DNA of 64,000 nt from CBDATB01 sp965199745 (GTDB lineage: Bacteria; Bacteroidota; Bacteroidia; Cytophagales; Flammeovirgaceae): NCBI GenBank assembly GCA_965199745.1, contig CBDATB010000005.1, positions 62,001-126,000 of the forward strand, given 5' to 3'. How positions within the stretch are numbered: the stretch's first letter is position 1; every line of letters begins with the position of its first letter. Both the position numbers and the translations under genes were made by a program. The notes below the pieces were generated by a model, which was given only the letters and a program-made list of their open reading frames with translations, made no database searches and was not told where the DNA came from. This document shows positions 7,655 through 17,808 of the stretch, piece after piece.

Positions 7655-10414
7655 ATGGCGGCACTAAGTTGGAACGAAATAAAAGACCGAGCCTTACAAT
7701 TCGCGAAGGAATGGGAAGGTGAAAGCAGAGAACGTGCTGAAAAAGATACGTTTTGGAATGACTTCTTTCAGGTGTTTGGTATTTCAAGGAGACGACTTGC
7801 CACTTTTGAAGAACCAGTTAAAAAACTAAATAATAAACAAGGATTCATTGACCTTTTTTGGAAAGGAACACTGCTCGTAGAACACAAATCAAAAGGGAAA
7901 AATCTCGACGCTGCCTTTGAACAAGCAACCGACTACTTTCACCGAATCAAAGAACATGAATTACCAAAATACATTTTGGTGTCCGACTTTGAAAACTTCA
8001 AACTCTACGACCTAGACGACAAGAAAGAATACGAATTCAGTATAAAAGACTTCCACAAAAACATCAAACTCTTTGGATTTATCGCTGGCTATCAAAAACG
8101 TACCTTCAAAGATGAAGACCCCGTAAATATCAAAGCAGCCGAGCTAATGGGAAAGCTACACGACCAATTGGAAGAAATCGGTTACGTGGGTCATCCTTTG
8201 GAAGTTTTTTTGGTCCGATTGCTGTTTTGTCTCTTTGCAGACGACACAGGGATTTTTGAAAAAGACACCTTCAAAGAATTTATCGAAGTAAAAACCAATG
8301 AAGACGGAAGTGATCTTGGAGCGTGGCTTGCTCAATATTTTCAAGTCTTAAATACACCAACCGACAAACGTCTTAAAAACCTTGATGAACATTTAGCTGC
8401 TTTTCCGTACGTAAACGGAAAACTCTTTGAAGAACCTTTGCCAATAGCTTCATTCAATTCAAGAATGCATGAAATTCTTTTAGAATGCAGCACTTTGGAT
8501 TGGGGCAAAATATCGCCTGCCATCTTTGGGAGTATGTTTCAAAGTGTCATGAACCCAGAAGAACGCAGAAATATTGGAGTGCATTACACATCCGAAAAAA
8601 ATATTCTCAAACTGATTAAACCGCTTTTCCTTGATGAGCTTCAAGCAGAATTTGAAAAGGTGAAAAGCAACAAAAACAAACTCAAAGAATTTCACCAAAA
8701 ACTCGGCAGTTTAAAATTCCTTGACCCTGCTTGCGGTTGTGGTAACTTCTTAATTATCACCTACCGTGAATTACGACTTTTGGAATTAGAAGTGCTAAAA
8801 GAGTTGTACGGTGGTCAGCAGGTTTTCGAAATTGACCAAATTATGCTCGTAGATGTTGACCAGTTCTATGGTATTGAGTATGATGAATTCCCCGCCCGTA
8901 TTGCAGAAGTAGCATTGTGGCTCATGGACCACCAAATGAACTTGCGTATTTCAGAAGCATTCGGGATGTACTATGCTCGTTTACCACTTAAAAAATCCGC
9001 AACTATCGTACATGGTAACGCTCTTCGCATTGAATGGACAGATTTGGTTTCAAAAACGGAGCTATCATACATTCTTGGTAATCCACCCTTTTGTGGCAAG
9101 CAATACCAAAGCAAAGAGCAAAAACAAAATATGGCACTTGTTTTTAATGGTGTAAAAGGAGCAGGCGTTTTAGACTATGTAACGGCTTGGTATTTAAAAG
9201 CATCAAAATTTATCAAAAACTCTGATGTAAAAGTTGGCTTCATTTCAACCAACTCGATTGCACAAGGTGAACAAACAGGAATTTTGTGGAATGAGTTGTT
9301 TAGCAACTATGGCGTTAAAATTCATTTTGCTCACAGGACATTTAATTGGTCTAATGAAGCTAAAGGTAAAGCCGCTGTTCATGTAGTTATAATAGGTTTT
9401 GGAAACTTTGACGTAAAGAAGAAGTCAATTTGGTTTTATGAAGATATAAAAGGAGAACCACTAGAAATTAACGTAAAAAATATCAATCCATACTTGGTTG
9501 AAGGAAAAAATATTGTAGTTTCTAAGAGAAGTAAACCAATTTGTGATGCTTCAGAAATTTCATTTGGCAGTATGCCGAATGATGGCGGTAACTTTCTGCT
9601 AAGCCCAGAGGAAAAAGACAACCTGTTGCGAGTTGAGCCAAAGGCAGAACAAGTTATAAAACCACTACTCAGTGCTCACGAATTTTTAAATGGCAAAAAG
9701 AAATATTGCATTTGGTTGAAAGATGTGCCTCCAAGTTTGCTTAGACAACTAAAGGAGGTCTGTAAAAGAGTTGAAAATGTAAAGCAACATAGACTAAAAA
9801 GCACAAGGCTTGCTACTCAAAAACTTGCTGCATTTCCAACATTATTTGGTTGGATAAAGCAACCAGAGAAAAGATATGTATTAGTGCCTTCACACTCATC
9901 AGAGCATAGAACATATATTCCCATTGGCTACATGTCAAAGGAAGATATACTAAACAACTCATGCTTTTCTGTTCCTGAAGCTAGTCCATATGAATTTGGT
10001 GTAATGACTTCAAAAATGCATATGACTTGGGTAAAATATACTTGTGGTCGTTTAAAGAGTGACTTTCGATATTCTAAAGATTTGGTTTATAACAACTACC
10101 CGTGGCCAAAAGAACCAAGTGACAAAAACAAAAAAGCAGTTGAAATCAAAGCACAGAAAATATTAGATGTAAGAGCCGAGTTCCCAGAAAGTAGTTTGGC
10201 AGATTTGTATGACCCTTTGACTATGCCACCTAAATTGGTCAAAGCCCATCAAGAGTTAGATAAGGCAGTTGATTTGTGTTACAGACCACAAGCATTTAGC
10301 AATGAAATGACTCGGATTGAATTTCTATTTGACTTGTACAACGATTACACGGCACCCTTATTCAGAAAAGCAAATAAAACTAAAAAGAAAACCAATGCCC
10401 AGTCTCGAAAATAG
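7655..10414 (+). CDS. MmeI-like (type IIL/IIG) restriction-modification enzyme
   Basis: A 919-aa single-chain enzyme with nuclease, N6-adenine methylase and target-recognition parts. Residues about 60-80 hold a PD-(D/E)XK site: Asp66 in FIDLFWKG, Glu76 and Lys78 in VEHKSKG. The helical linker is followed by the methylase with motif I FLDPACGCGNFLI (from 355) and catalytic NPPF (476-479, in YILGNPPFCG). The last 350 residues would be the target-recognition region. This order and the EHK nuclease match the MmeI family, in which one methylase protects one strand and the same chain cuts at a distance. A near-promoter TACTTTTG lies at 7616-7623. Its last 20 bases overlap the start of parC. It is likely an acquired gene inserted directly upstream of parC. 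Confidence 0.88.
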   Translation: MAALSWNEIKDRALQFAKEWEGESRERAEKDTFWNDFFQVFGISRRRLATFEEPVKKLNNKQGFIDLFWKGTLLVEHKSKGKNLDAAFEQATDYFHRIKEHELPKYILVSDFENFKLYDLDDKKEYEFSIKDFHKNIKLFGFIAGYQKRTFKDEDPVNIKAAELMGKLHDQLEEIGYVGHPLEVFLVRLLFCLFADDTGIFEKDTFKEFIEVKTNEDGSDLGAWLAQYFQVLNTPTDKRLKNLDEHLAAFPYVNGKLFEEPLPIASFNSRMHEILLECSTLDWGKISPAIFGSMFQSVMNPEERRNIGVHYTSEKNILKLIKPLFLDELQAEFEKVKSNKNKLKEFHQKLGSLKFLDPACGCGNFLIITYRELRLLELEVLKELYGGQQVFEIDQIMLVDVDQFYGIEYDEFPARIAEVALWLMDHQMNLRISEAFGMYYARLPLKKSATIVHGNALRIEWTDLVSKTELSYILGNPPFCGKQYQSKEQKQNMALVFNGVKGAGVLDYVTAWYLKASKFIKNSDVKVGFISTNSIAQGEQTGILWNELFSNYGVKIHFAHRTFNWSNEAKGKAAVHVVIIGFGNFDVKKKSIWFYEDIKGEPLEINVKNINPYLVEGKNIVVSKRSKPICDASEISFGSMPNDGGNFLLSPEEKDNLLRVEPKAEQVIKPLLSAHEFLNGKKKYCIWLKDVPPSLLRQLKEVCKRVENVKQHRLKSTRLATQKLAAFPTLFGWIKQPEKRYVLVPSHSSEHRTYIPIGYMSKEDILNNSCFSVPEASPYEFGVMTSKMHMTWVKYTCGRLKSDFRYSKDLVYNNYPWPKEPSDKNKKAVEIKAQKILDVRAEFPESSLADLYDPLTMPPKLVKAHQELDKAVDLCYRPQAFSNEMTRIEFLFDLYNDYTAPLFRKANKTKKKTNAQSRK

Positions 10415-12965
10415 CAATAAAAACCAACTGCCTGCTGTGCTATCTATTGACGATATGTACGAAAATTGGTTTTTAGAGTACGCTTCATATGTTATTTTGG
10501 AGCGCGCAGTACCTGCCATATCGGACGGATTGAAGCCCGTGCAACGCCGTATTATGCACGCTATGAAAGAAATGGACGACGGAAGGTTCAACAAGGTAGC
10601 TAATATTATTGGCAGTACGATGCAATACCACCCACACGGCGACGCTTCTATTGGCGATGCCATTGTACACCTGGGTCAGAAAGGCTTATTAATAACCACA
10701 CAAGGTAATTGGGGAGACGCACGCACGGGCGATTCGGCAGCAGCCCCCCGATACATTGAAGCGCGCCTTTCCAAATTCGCCTTGGAAGTAGCTTTTAATG
10801 CACAAATCACCCGTTGGCAATTTGCCTACGACGGCCGAAAAAAAGAACCTGTATTTTTGCCTATAAAATTTCCTTTGCTGCTGGCGCAAGGTGCAGAAGG
10901 TATTGCTGTTGGCCTAGCAACCAAGATTATGCCCCATAATTTTTGCGAACTGATCAAAGCCTCAGTTCAAGTACTGAAAAATAAGCAAATAAATATTTTA
11001 CCCGACTTTCCGAGTGGCGGTATGGCAGACTTTACACAGTATAACGAAGGCAAGCAGGGTGGAAAAATACGGGTTCGTGCCAAAATAGAAAATATCAATA
11101 ACAAAACGCTGCTAATACGAGAAATTCCCTTCGGCATCAATACACAAAGCTTGATAGAATCGGTGGTAAAAGCTAACGATACGGGTAAAATTAAGATTAA
11201 AAAAGTAATTGACAACACTGCTAGAAATATAGCGATAGAAATTCAACTAGCGGCAGGTCAATCCCCTGACCTAGCTATTGCAGCCTTATATGCTTTCACC
11301 GACTGCGAGGTGAGCATCTCTCCGAATGCCTGCGTAATTATTGAGGAAAAACCACAGTTCATCAGCGTAAATGAGATGCTGCGTTTGAGTACTCATGCTA
11401 CGCTCAGCCTACTCAAGCGCGAATTAGAAATTTTGCATAAAACGCTCATGGAAAAAATACTGTTTGCCTCATTGGAAAAAATATTTATCGAAAATCGTAT
11501 ATATAGAGACATTGAAGAAGCTAGTAGTTGGGAACAAGTGCTTGCTACTATCGGCAAAGGCTTAGCACCTTACAAAGCAAGTTTTTACAGAAATATTACT
11601 GAAGAAGACATAATTAAACTAACAGAAATCAAAATAAAACGCATCTCAAAATACAATAGCTTTCAAGCGCATCACTTACTAAAAGGTTTAGCAGAGCAAT
11701 TAGAAACTGTCAACAACAACTTGGAAAATATCATTGACTATTCAATAAATTATTTCAACAAGCTACTCGAAAAGTACGGTAAAGGCAAAGAGCGTCGCAC
11801 ACAAATACAGTCTTTCGATACTATTCAGGCAACAAAAGTGGCGGCTAATAATGCCAAGTTGTACGTAAACCGAAAAGAAGGTTTTATCGGTTATGGACTC
11901 AAAAAAGACGAATACGCTCAGGAATGCTCCGATATAGACGATATTATTACTTTCAGGAAAGACGGCTGTTTTACTGTTAATAAAATAGCAGATAAAGTTT
12001 TTGTTGGCAAAAATATCCTACACACGAGCGTTTTCCTCAAAACTGACGATCGAATAGTGTATAATATGATTTACCTAGATGCCAAAAGTGGTGTGAGTAG
12101 GATCAAGCGTTTTCAAGTGAAAGGTATAACACGCGACAAGGTGTATGACCTGACTACTGGCCATAAAAAAAATAAGGTACTTTATTTTACGGAGAACCCC
12201 AACGGAGAAGCTGAAATAGTTACTGTTTATTTATCTGCCGATAGCAAAGCACGCAATAAAGTTTTCGATTATGATTTTAGTGAGTTGGAAATCAAGGGAC
12301 GTAATTCACAAGGGAATATTTTATCTAAATATCCAATTAGAAAAATTCAGCTCAAAACAGCAGGGGTTTCTACGCTGCCGCCCGCACCCATTTGGTATGA
12401 CGAACCAGTGGGTAAACTAAATAAAGACGGTGTGGGGCAGTATCTTGGCAAGTTTAAAGATGATATGAAAATACTGGTCGTTTATCAAAATGGTGAATAC
12501 GAACTAACTAATTATGAGATTGCGAATCGCTATGATACGAAAAATATTCTGCTGCTAGAAAAATTTAAGCCCAAAAAACCGCTATCGGTTATTTATTACG
12601 AAGGAAAAGCGAAGGTATACTATATAAAGCGTTTCAGAATAGAAACGACTACTTTAAACAAGCGTTTTCTCTTTATCAGTAATAGCCCAAATTCTAAACT
12701 GATATTGATAAGCACCCAACAAAAACCAGTTGTTGAGGTGCAAATGAAAATCGACAGAGGTGAATCAAAAAAAATGACTTACCACTTAGATGAGTTGGTA
12801 GATACTAAAGGCTGGCGAGCAATGGGCAACAAATTACCAGTTGGTAAGTTAAATAAGATAATCCTGATTTCGCCTGACGACCCGATTGAAGAAGAAAATG
12901 TCACTGAAAACGCTGCTAATAAAAAAACGGGCAAAAATGAAAAAGAGCAGTTAGTATTTTTTTAA
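10395..12965 (+). CDS. parC: DNA topoisomerase IV subunit A (ParC, Bacteroidota type)
   Basis: A type IIA topoisomerase A subunit of 856 aa that cuts and rejoins DNA to unlink chromosomes, working with a ParE partner not encoded next to it. The ATG at 10395 begins MPSLENSNKNQ and is followed by the winged-helix region (ISDGLKPVQRRIMHAM) and the catalytic Tyr120 in APRYIEARL. The motif HPHGDASIGD (79-88) has Ala84 where E. coli ParC has the quinolone-contact Ser80; I recall this as usual in this clade. A degenerate C-terminal beta-pinwheel follows, with an acidic/basic tail. The open frame can be extended upstream to 10317, but that lies inside the MmeI-like gene, so ATG 10395 is preferred; it overlaps that gene's stop by 20 bases. 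Confidence 0.9.
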   Translation: MPSLENSNKNQLPAVLSIDDMYENWFLEYASYVILERAVPAISDGLKPVQRRIMHAMKEMDDGRFNKVANIIGSTMQYHPHGDASIGDAIVHLGQKGLLITTQGNWGDARTGDSAAAPRYIEARLSKFALEVAFNAQITRWQFAYDGRKKEPVFLPIKFPLLLAQGAEGIAVGLATKIMPHNFCELIKASVQVLKNKQINILPDFPSGGMADFTQYNEGKQGGKIRVRAKIENINNKTLLIREIPFGINTQSLIESVVKANDTGKIKIKKVIDNTARNIAIEIQLAAGQSPDLAIAALYAFTDCEVSISPNACVIIEEKPQFISVNEMLRLSTHATLSLLKRELEILHKTLMEKILFASLEKIFIENRIYRDIEEASSWEQVLATIGKGLAPYKASFYRNITEEDIIKLTEIKIKRISKYNSFQAHHLLKGLAEQLETVNNNLENIIDYSINYFNKLLEKYGKGKERRTQIQSFDTIQATKVAANNAKLYVNRKEGFIGYGLKKDEYAQECSDIDDIITFRKDGCFTVNKIADKVFVGKNILHTSVFLKTDDRIVYNMIYLDAKSGVSRIKRFQVKGITRDKVYDLTTGHKKNKVLYFTENPNGEAEIVTVYLSADSKARNKVFDYDFSELEIKGRNSQGNILSKYPIRKIQLKTAGVSTLPPAPIWYDEPVGKLNKDGVGQYLGKFKDDMKILVVYQNGEYELTNYEIANRYDTKNILLLEKFKPKKPLSVIYYEGKAKVYYIKRFRIETTTLNKRFLFISNSPNSKLILISTQQKPVVEVQMKIDRGESKKMTYHLDELVDTKGWRAMGNKLPVGKLNKIILISPDDPIEEENVTENAANKKTGKNEKEQLVFF

Positions 12966-13095
12966 AATATTATCAGATAAATAATGATTAAGTCACTGTA
13001 TTATATCACGTACAAAGATAATTTGAAGCCTATATTATTGTATTAATAGAATTAAAAAAACAGATTTTACAATTATCAAAAAATTTTCTACTCAA

Positions 13096-14868
13096 GTGAT
13101 AAACAAAAAGCAAGAAGGAAAAAGCGGTAAAATTTTCGATGGTAAAATACTGATCAGAATATTTGCATTTGTAAAGCCTTATCTTTTTCACTTTTACTTA
13201 CTTGTTTTCTTGACAATAGCCTTGGCTGCCTTAGCACCCGTACGCCCTTTGCTCACCCAAGTTACCGTGGATGATTATATTCTTAAAGACGACTTTAAAG
13301 GGCTAACTATGATGCTTGGAATTATGATAGCGGCGGCTGTATTACAGGCTTTCGTTCAGTTTGCACATACCTACCTTTCGGGCTGGCTGGGGCAATATAT
13401 TATTAAAGATATTCGTGTGCAACTTTATGCACATATTCTGAAATTGCGCTTGCAATTTTACAATAAAACCCCCATTGGTCAGTTGGTTACGCGCGTAATA
13501 TCCGATATTGAAACGCTCTCTGAAGTTTTTACCAACGGGCTGGCAGCCATCATTGGCGATTTGCTACAACTGGTAGTTATCTTTTGCGTCATGCTCTGGA
13601 TGGACTGGCGATTGACACTAATAACCATGACTACTTTTCCTTTCATGGTATTTTTTACTTATATCTTTAAAGAAAAAATTAAAGTTACTTATAACCAAGT
13701 ACGCAATGCTGTTTCCAAGCTCAATACTTTTGTACAGGAGCATATCACTGGTATGAGTGTTGTACAGATTTTTAATAGCGAGGAACGAGAGTACGAGAAG
13801 TTTAAAAAAATTAATAAAGAACATCTTCAGGCTAACATCAAGACAGTGTTTTATTACTCGGTTTACTTTCCGATTGCTGAAATTATCACTGCCGTTAGCA
13901 CTGGGCTGCTCGTATGGTATGGTACTTACCAGGTGCTAGATTATCGCTTGGATATTGGTACATTAGTGGCTTTTATCATGTTTATTGCTGCCTTTTTCCG
14001 TCCGCTTAGGATGCTTGCCGACCGTTTTAATACCTTACAACTAGGTATTGTTAGTTCAGACAGAATCTTGAAGTTATTAGATGATAATAGCTATGTGCAG
14101 GAAGAAGGAATTTACCACCCCAAGCAAATCATGGGTTGGGTAGAATTTAAGCATGTGTGGTTTGCCTATAATAAAAAAGACTATGTCCTAAAAGATATTT
14201 CTTTTCAGGTGAAACAGGGTGAAACACTCGCTTTTATAGGAGCCACAGGAGCTGGTAAGTCTTCTATTATCAATTTATTATCAAAATTTTATGAAATCAA
14301 TAGCGGTGCTATTTTATTAGATAATCGCGATATCAGAGAATACACACTTGACGGACTAAGGCGGTATATCGGAGTAGTCTTTCAAGATGTTTTTTTGTTT
14401 TCTAACACGATTTACAACAATGTTACGCTAGGCGATCTTAGCATTACTCAGGCACAGATAGAACGTGCTGCTGAGCTAGTGGGTGCTCAATCCTTCATTG
14501 AAAAGCTACCGGGGAAATACGACTATAACGTGATGGAACGCGGTGCCACCCTTTCTGTAGGGCAGCGCCAGTTACTTTCTTTCGCGCGCGCAATGGTATA
14601 CGACCCACAGATTATCGTTCTAGATGAAGCTACTTCTTCTGTCGACCAGGAAACCGAAGCACTCATACAACACGCCGTAGAAAATGTAATGCGTGGACGT
14701 ACAGCCATCGTGATTGCTCACCGACTGGCAACTATTCAGAAAGCTGACAGAATTATTGTACTCGACAAAGGAGAAATCAAAGAAGCAGGTACACACCAAG
14801 AGCTATTAGCTATGAATGGCTATTATACATATTTGTATAACATCCAGTTTAAAGATGCAGTTTCTTAA
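13096..14868 (+). CDS. ABC exporter, fused permease and ATPase (MsbA/LmrA type)
   Basis: A 590-aa half-transporter that would homodimerise in the inner membrane and export a lipid or drug-like substrate. Residues about 25-310 carry six membrane segments (for example FYLLVFLTIALAALAPV and LLQLVVIFCVMLWM). The ATPase has Walker A GATGAGKS (382-389), the Q-loop in VVFQDVFLF, signature LSVGQ (486-490), Walker B IIVLDE with Asp510-Glu511, and the H-loop His542 in VIAHRLAT. All catalytic residues are present. The start is GTG; the nearest internal ATG would remove the N-terminal elbow helix and first membrane segment. No substrate-specific partner is adjacent, so the cargo is unknown. Confidence 0.9.
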   Translation: MINKKQEGKSGKIFDGKILIRIFAFVKPYLFHFYLLVFLTIALAALAPVRPLLTQVTVDDYILKDDFKGLTMMLGIMIAAAVLQAFVQFAHTYLSGWLGQYIIKDIRVQLYAHILKLRLQFYNKTPIGQLVTRVISDIETLSEVFTNGLAAIIGDLLQLVVIFCVMLWMDWRLTLITMTTFPFMVFFTYIFKEKIKVTYNQVRNAVSKLNTFVQEHITGMSVVQIFNSEEREYEKFKKINKEHLQANIKTVFYYSVYFPIAEIITAVSTGLLVWYGTYQVLDYRLDIGTLVAFIMFIAAFFRPLRMLADRFNTLQLGIVSSDRILKLLDDNSYVQEEGIYHPKQIMGWVEFKHVWFAYNKKDYVLKDISFQVKQGETLAFIGATGAGKSSIINLLSKFYEINSGAILLDNRDIREYTLDGLRRYIGVVFQDVFLFSNTIYNNVTLGDLSITQAQIERAAELVGAQSFIEKLPGKYDYNVMERGATLSVGQRQLLSFARAMVYDPQIIVLDEATSSVDQETEALIQHAVENVMRGRTAIVIAHRLATIQKADRIIVLDKGEIKEAGTHQELLAMNGYYTYLYNIQFKDAVS

Positions 14869-14940
14869 GTACAGCGAGTAATATTTGTTAATTTTAGTTG
14901 AACTAAAAAATATATTCTGAAAGAATTACAAAATTATCTC

Positions 14941-16014
14941 ATGCAACGATTGATATTTTTTTTGTGTACTTGCTTTAGCTTTTCTATACAAGGGCAAATC
15001 TTTAAAGACAATTTTTCTGACGGCAATTTTGACCAGCAACCCACATGGTCGGGCAATACAACGCTTTTTATTGTCAATAGCGACAAACAACTACAAAGTC
15101 AGGGGCGTACTGCCTCAGAAACTATTTACCTCAGCACCGAAAATACCCATGCCTTTGACCTTAGCTGGAGTTTTTGGCTTCAGCTTGGTTTTAGCCCTAG
15201 CAGTAGCAATGCCGTAAAAATTTATCTACTAAGCAACCAAGCAGATTTAACTGCCGAACTCAACGGTTATTATATTGGCATTGGCGAGTCAGGGAAACGC
15301 GATGGTATTGATTTGTTTAGGCAGGAAGGCAACAAGCATACAAAAATTATCGATGGCCCTGACGGACAAGCCGCTAATGCTAATAGCCCCTTGCATATTC
15401 ACATAACGCGTGACCGGCGGGGTAGCTGGGAAGTGCAAGCAGATTTGAGCGGCGGAACAAATTTTACGCTAGTTGGCAATGCACAAGATAATTTCATACA
15501 AAGCAGTGCCTACTGGGGTATTTACTGTAAGCATACTACAACCCGAAATAATCTGTTTTTTTTCGACAATTTTATTATTGATGCAATACCCGACCGATTA
15601 CCTCCAGTTTTGACTAACCTTTCACTGCTCGACTCCCAAAATATACAATTGCACTTCGATGAAGCACTTGGTGGGCTGAGTACTACCCAAACTGAGAATT
15701 ATATTTTCGTCAACCCGGATATACTCCCCGATACGATTTATCACTCGCTTAATACTACACAATATATTCGCGTTCGTTTTCCAAGACCCTTTCAGGATAA
15801 AACGACTTACAATTTGTCAGTACACAGTATTCGAGACGTGCATGGCAATACGATGACCGACACACAATCGGTGAGTTTTACTTATTTTGCTCCCGATTTA
15901 AAGGCACCAATTTTGGCAACTGTTACTGCAATAGATTATCAAACTTTGCTACTTGATTTTTCTGAAAAACTTGTTGCCCGATTCAGCATTGTCTACAAAC
16001 CATTATGTGATTGA
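14941..16014 (+). CDS. Fragment 1 of the broken surface protein (signal peptide and N-terminal domain)
   Basis: This 357-aa piece is the only part with its own start and export signal (MQRLIFFLCTCFSFSIQGQ). After cleavage it begins IFKDNFSDGNF, and residues about 25-215 look like a concanavalin/laminin-G-type beta-sandwich (repeated references such as AFDLSWSFWLQLGF and NNLFFFDNFIIDAIPD). It then enters the first Ig-like repeat (IQLHFDEAL) and the start of the second before the shift at 15965-15969 leads to a stop at 16014. If translated as is, a truncated secreted protein without an outer-membrane sorting end would result. Confidence 0.6.
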   Translation: MQRLIFFLCTCFSFSIQGQIFKDNFSDGNFDQQPTWSGNTTLFIVNSDKQLQSQGRTASETIYLSTENTHAFDLSWSFWLQLGFSPSSSNAVKIYLLSNQADLTAELNGYYIGIGESGKRDGIDLFRQEGNKHTKIIDGPDGQAANANSPLHIHITRDRRGSWEVQADLSGGTNFTLVGNAQDNFIQSSAYWGIYCKHTTTRNNLFFFDNFIIDAIPDRLPPVLTNLSLLDSQNIQLHFDEALGGLSTTQTENYIFVNPDILPDTIYHSLNTTQYIRVRFPRPFQDKTTYNLSVHSIRDVHGNTMTDTQSVSFTYFAPDLKAPILATVTAIDYQTLLLDFSEKLVARFSIVYKPLCD

Positions 16015-17695
16015 CGCTGGTTTGCAGATTATCGCCGCCCATTTTTTATCCAACGATAGCACACAAATATTACTGACTTTATCAGATAGCTTGCAAATAG
16101 GGAAGCAGCACAAGATTGAGGCCAAAAATATTAGTGATTTTATCGGAAATATTGCAGAAAGTCAAAAGCTGTCATTTAGCTTATATGATATTTTTCCACC
16201 AAGTCTCGAAACTTTGGAAGTGGGAGGGAAAAATTTACTGAGGCTTTATTTTTCTGAACCGCTCGATCTGTCTACTGCGCAAAACACCGCTCACTACGCC
16301 GTTGAAAGCACCCGACCTGTAGCGGCTATCACAGATTTGCAAAATGCACAGCTTGTCGAGTTGATTTTTACTTCGGCTTTTAAAGAAAATAAAAACTTGT
16401 CTTTGCAGGTAGAAAGACTAACCGATACTTTGCATAATAGAATGGAGATGGCAATAACCCAAACATTCATTTACGATACTAAAAGACCAACTATTGTTTC
16501 TGAGAGCTTACAAGTGGTGAGTGATACGAGCCTAAAGCTTACTTTTTCAGAGCCACTCGAGCTGTTTGCTGCCACTGCAATTAATCATTATCATATTACA
16601 CCTGATATTGCTCATCCAAATAAGGTGGTCTTGGACAGCACTGCTACAGGTGTTTGCTTATATTTTAGCAAAAATTTTACCGAAAACCAGACATATAATA
16701 TACAAGTATCGAACATAGCCGACCGAGTAGGAAATATGATTAATAAAACCAGTCGTAGTTTTGTTTTTGACCTAAGTCCCCCTGTTCTTGTGCAAGTGCA
16801 AGATTTCCCTGATACGAGTCTACAACTGACTTTTTCCGAAGCTTTATTGGCAGATTCTGTAGCTCGGCACGGTCGTTATTGGCTCAATGAAACGCCTTTT
16901 GATGCTGATTCAGTGTACTTCAATCAATTATATTCTGAAAGAGTCAGGCTTTTTTTTTCACAAGCCTTAACCGATACTACTTATACTTTGTCTGTATCGG
17001 GTTTAGCCGATTTATATGGAAATGTGATGCAGGACAAACAAAGATTTTCTTTTTCGACCAAATTTCCCACAATTGCCCAAATAAACACCTATGACACAAA
17101 TTCTTTAGTAGTTGTATTTTCCAAAGCCCTCGATACTTTTCTAATAGACACTGAAAATTTTTATACTTCAGGCATTGGTCAACCACAGAAAACAGCACCG
17201 TACAAAGGACGAGCAACGCACATATCGCTTACTTTTGCGCAGCGATTCTCGGATGAACAAACCTATCTGCTCACCGCCAAGAGCATTAAAGATACACAAG
17301 GTAATCGTAGCAGCAGCACTTCGGACACATTCCAATACCGTTCTTTTATTGAAGGGGTAACAGTTATTTCTGACTATGCCTTGCGGCTGACTTTTCATCA
17401 TCCGCTAGCGTACGACTTGCCTACTCATTTATTTTCAGTTGAACCGTCTGTCGGGCATCCTGTGCAAGCTACTTTAGATAAAGAAAGCCCTGAAATATTA
17501 TATCTAATATTTCCAACAGCGTTCAAACACAATATTAGCTACCGGCTTTTTGTCGATAATCTGAACTTGGGCGATAGAGTAAGCCCACTTGAAAGTTATA
17601 CTTTTCTTATTGATGATAAAAAACCTACTATTAAAGAAGCCTATGCCATCGGTTTACGGCACTTGCTCGTAGTTTTTTTCAGAGCCTGTAGGTGA
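15953..17695 (+). CDS. Fragment 2 of the broken surface protein (Ig-like repeats)
   Basis: A 580-aa open stretch that contains only Ig-like repeats: LRLYFSEPL, LKLTFSEPL, LQLTFSEAL, LVVVFSKAL and LRLTFHHPL mark successive domains about 90-105 residues apart. The nominal start codon at 15953 is within the previous domain and there is no signal peptide, so independent expression is unlikely. It ends at 17695, just after the T7 run that interrupts the next FSEPV motif. A short stretch in a third frame (about 17680-17900) links it to fragment 3. Confidence 0.55.
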   Translation: MIFLKNLLPDSALSTNHYVIDAGLQIIAAHFLSNDSTQILLTLSDSLQIGKQHKIEAKNISDFIGNIAESQKLSFSLYDIFPPSLETLEVGGKNLLRLYFSEPLDLSTAQNTAHYAVESTRPVAAITDLQNAQLVELIFTSAFKENKNLSLQVERLTDTLHNRMEMAITQTFIYDTKRPTIVSESLQVVSDTSLKLTFSEPLELFAATAINHYHITPDIAHPNKVVLDSTATGVCLYFSKNFTENQTYNIQVSNIADRVGNMINKTSRSFVFDLSPPVLVQVQDFPDTSLQLTFSEALLADSVARHGRYWLNETPFDADSVYFNQLYSERVRLFFSQALTDTTYTLSVSGLADLYGNVMQDKQRFSFSTKFPTIAQINTYDTNSLVVVFSKALDTFLIDTENFYTSGIGQPQKTAPYKGRATHISLTFAQRFSDEQTYLLTAKSIKDTQGNRSSSTSDTFQYRSFIEGVTVISDYALRLTFHHPLAYDLPTHLFSVEPSVGHPVQATLDKESPEILYLIFPTAFKHNISYRLFVDNLNLGDRVSPLESYTFLIDDKKPTIKEAYAIGLRHLLVVFFRACR

Positions 17696-17808
17696 AATTA
17701 GTGCCTTATCTACTAATAATTACTCATTGTCAGAGGGTTTGGGTGTTCCTTCTACTACTGAAATGTATGGCGATACAGCAGTAACACTCGATTGGATATT
17801 GCCGCTCG

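Noticed and set aside
10317..10394. Upstream extension of parC
   Set aside because: The added residues are an alternative frame of the MmeI-like gene; the ATG at 10395 fits the family start.
14892..14908. TTTTAGTT-G-AACTAAAA palindrome after the ABC exporter gene
   Set aside because: AT-only stem with a one-base centre; weak as a terminator and of a kind expected by chance in AT-rich DNA.
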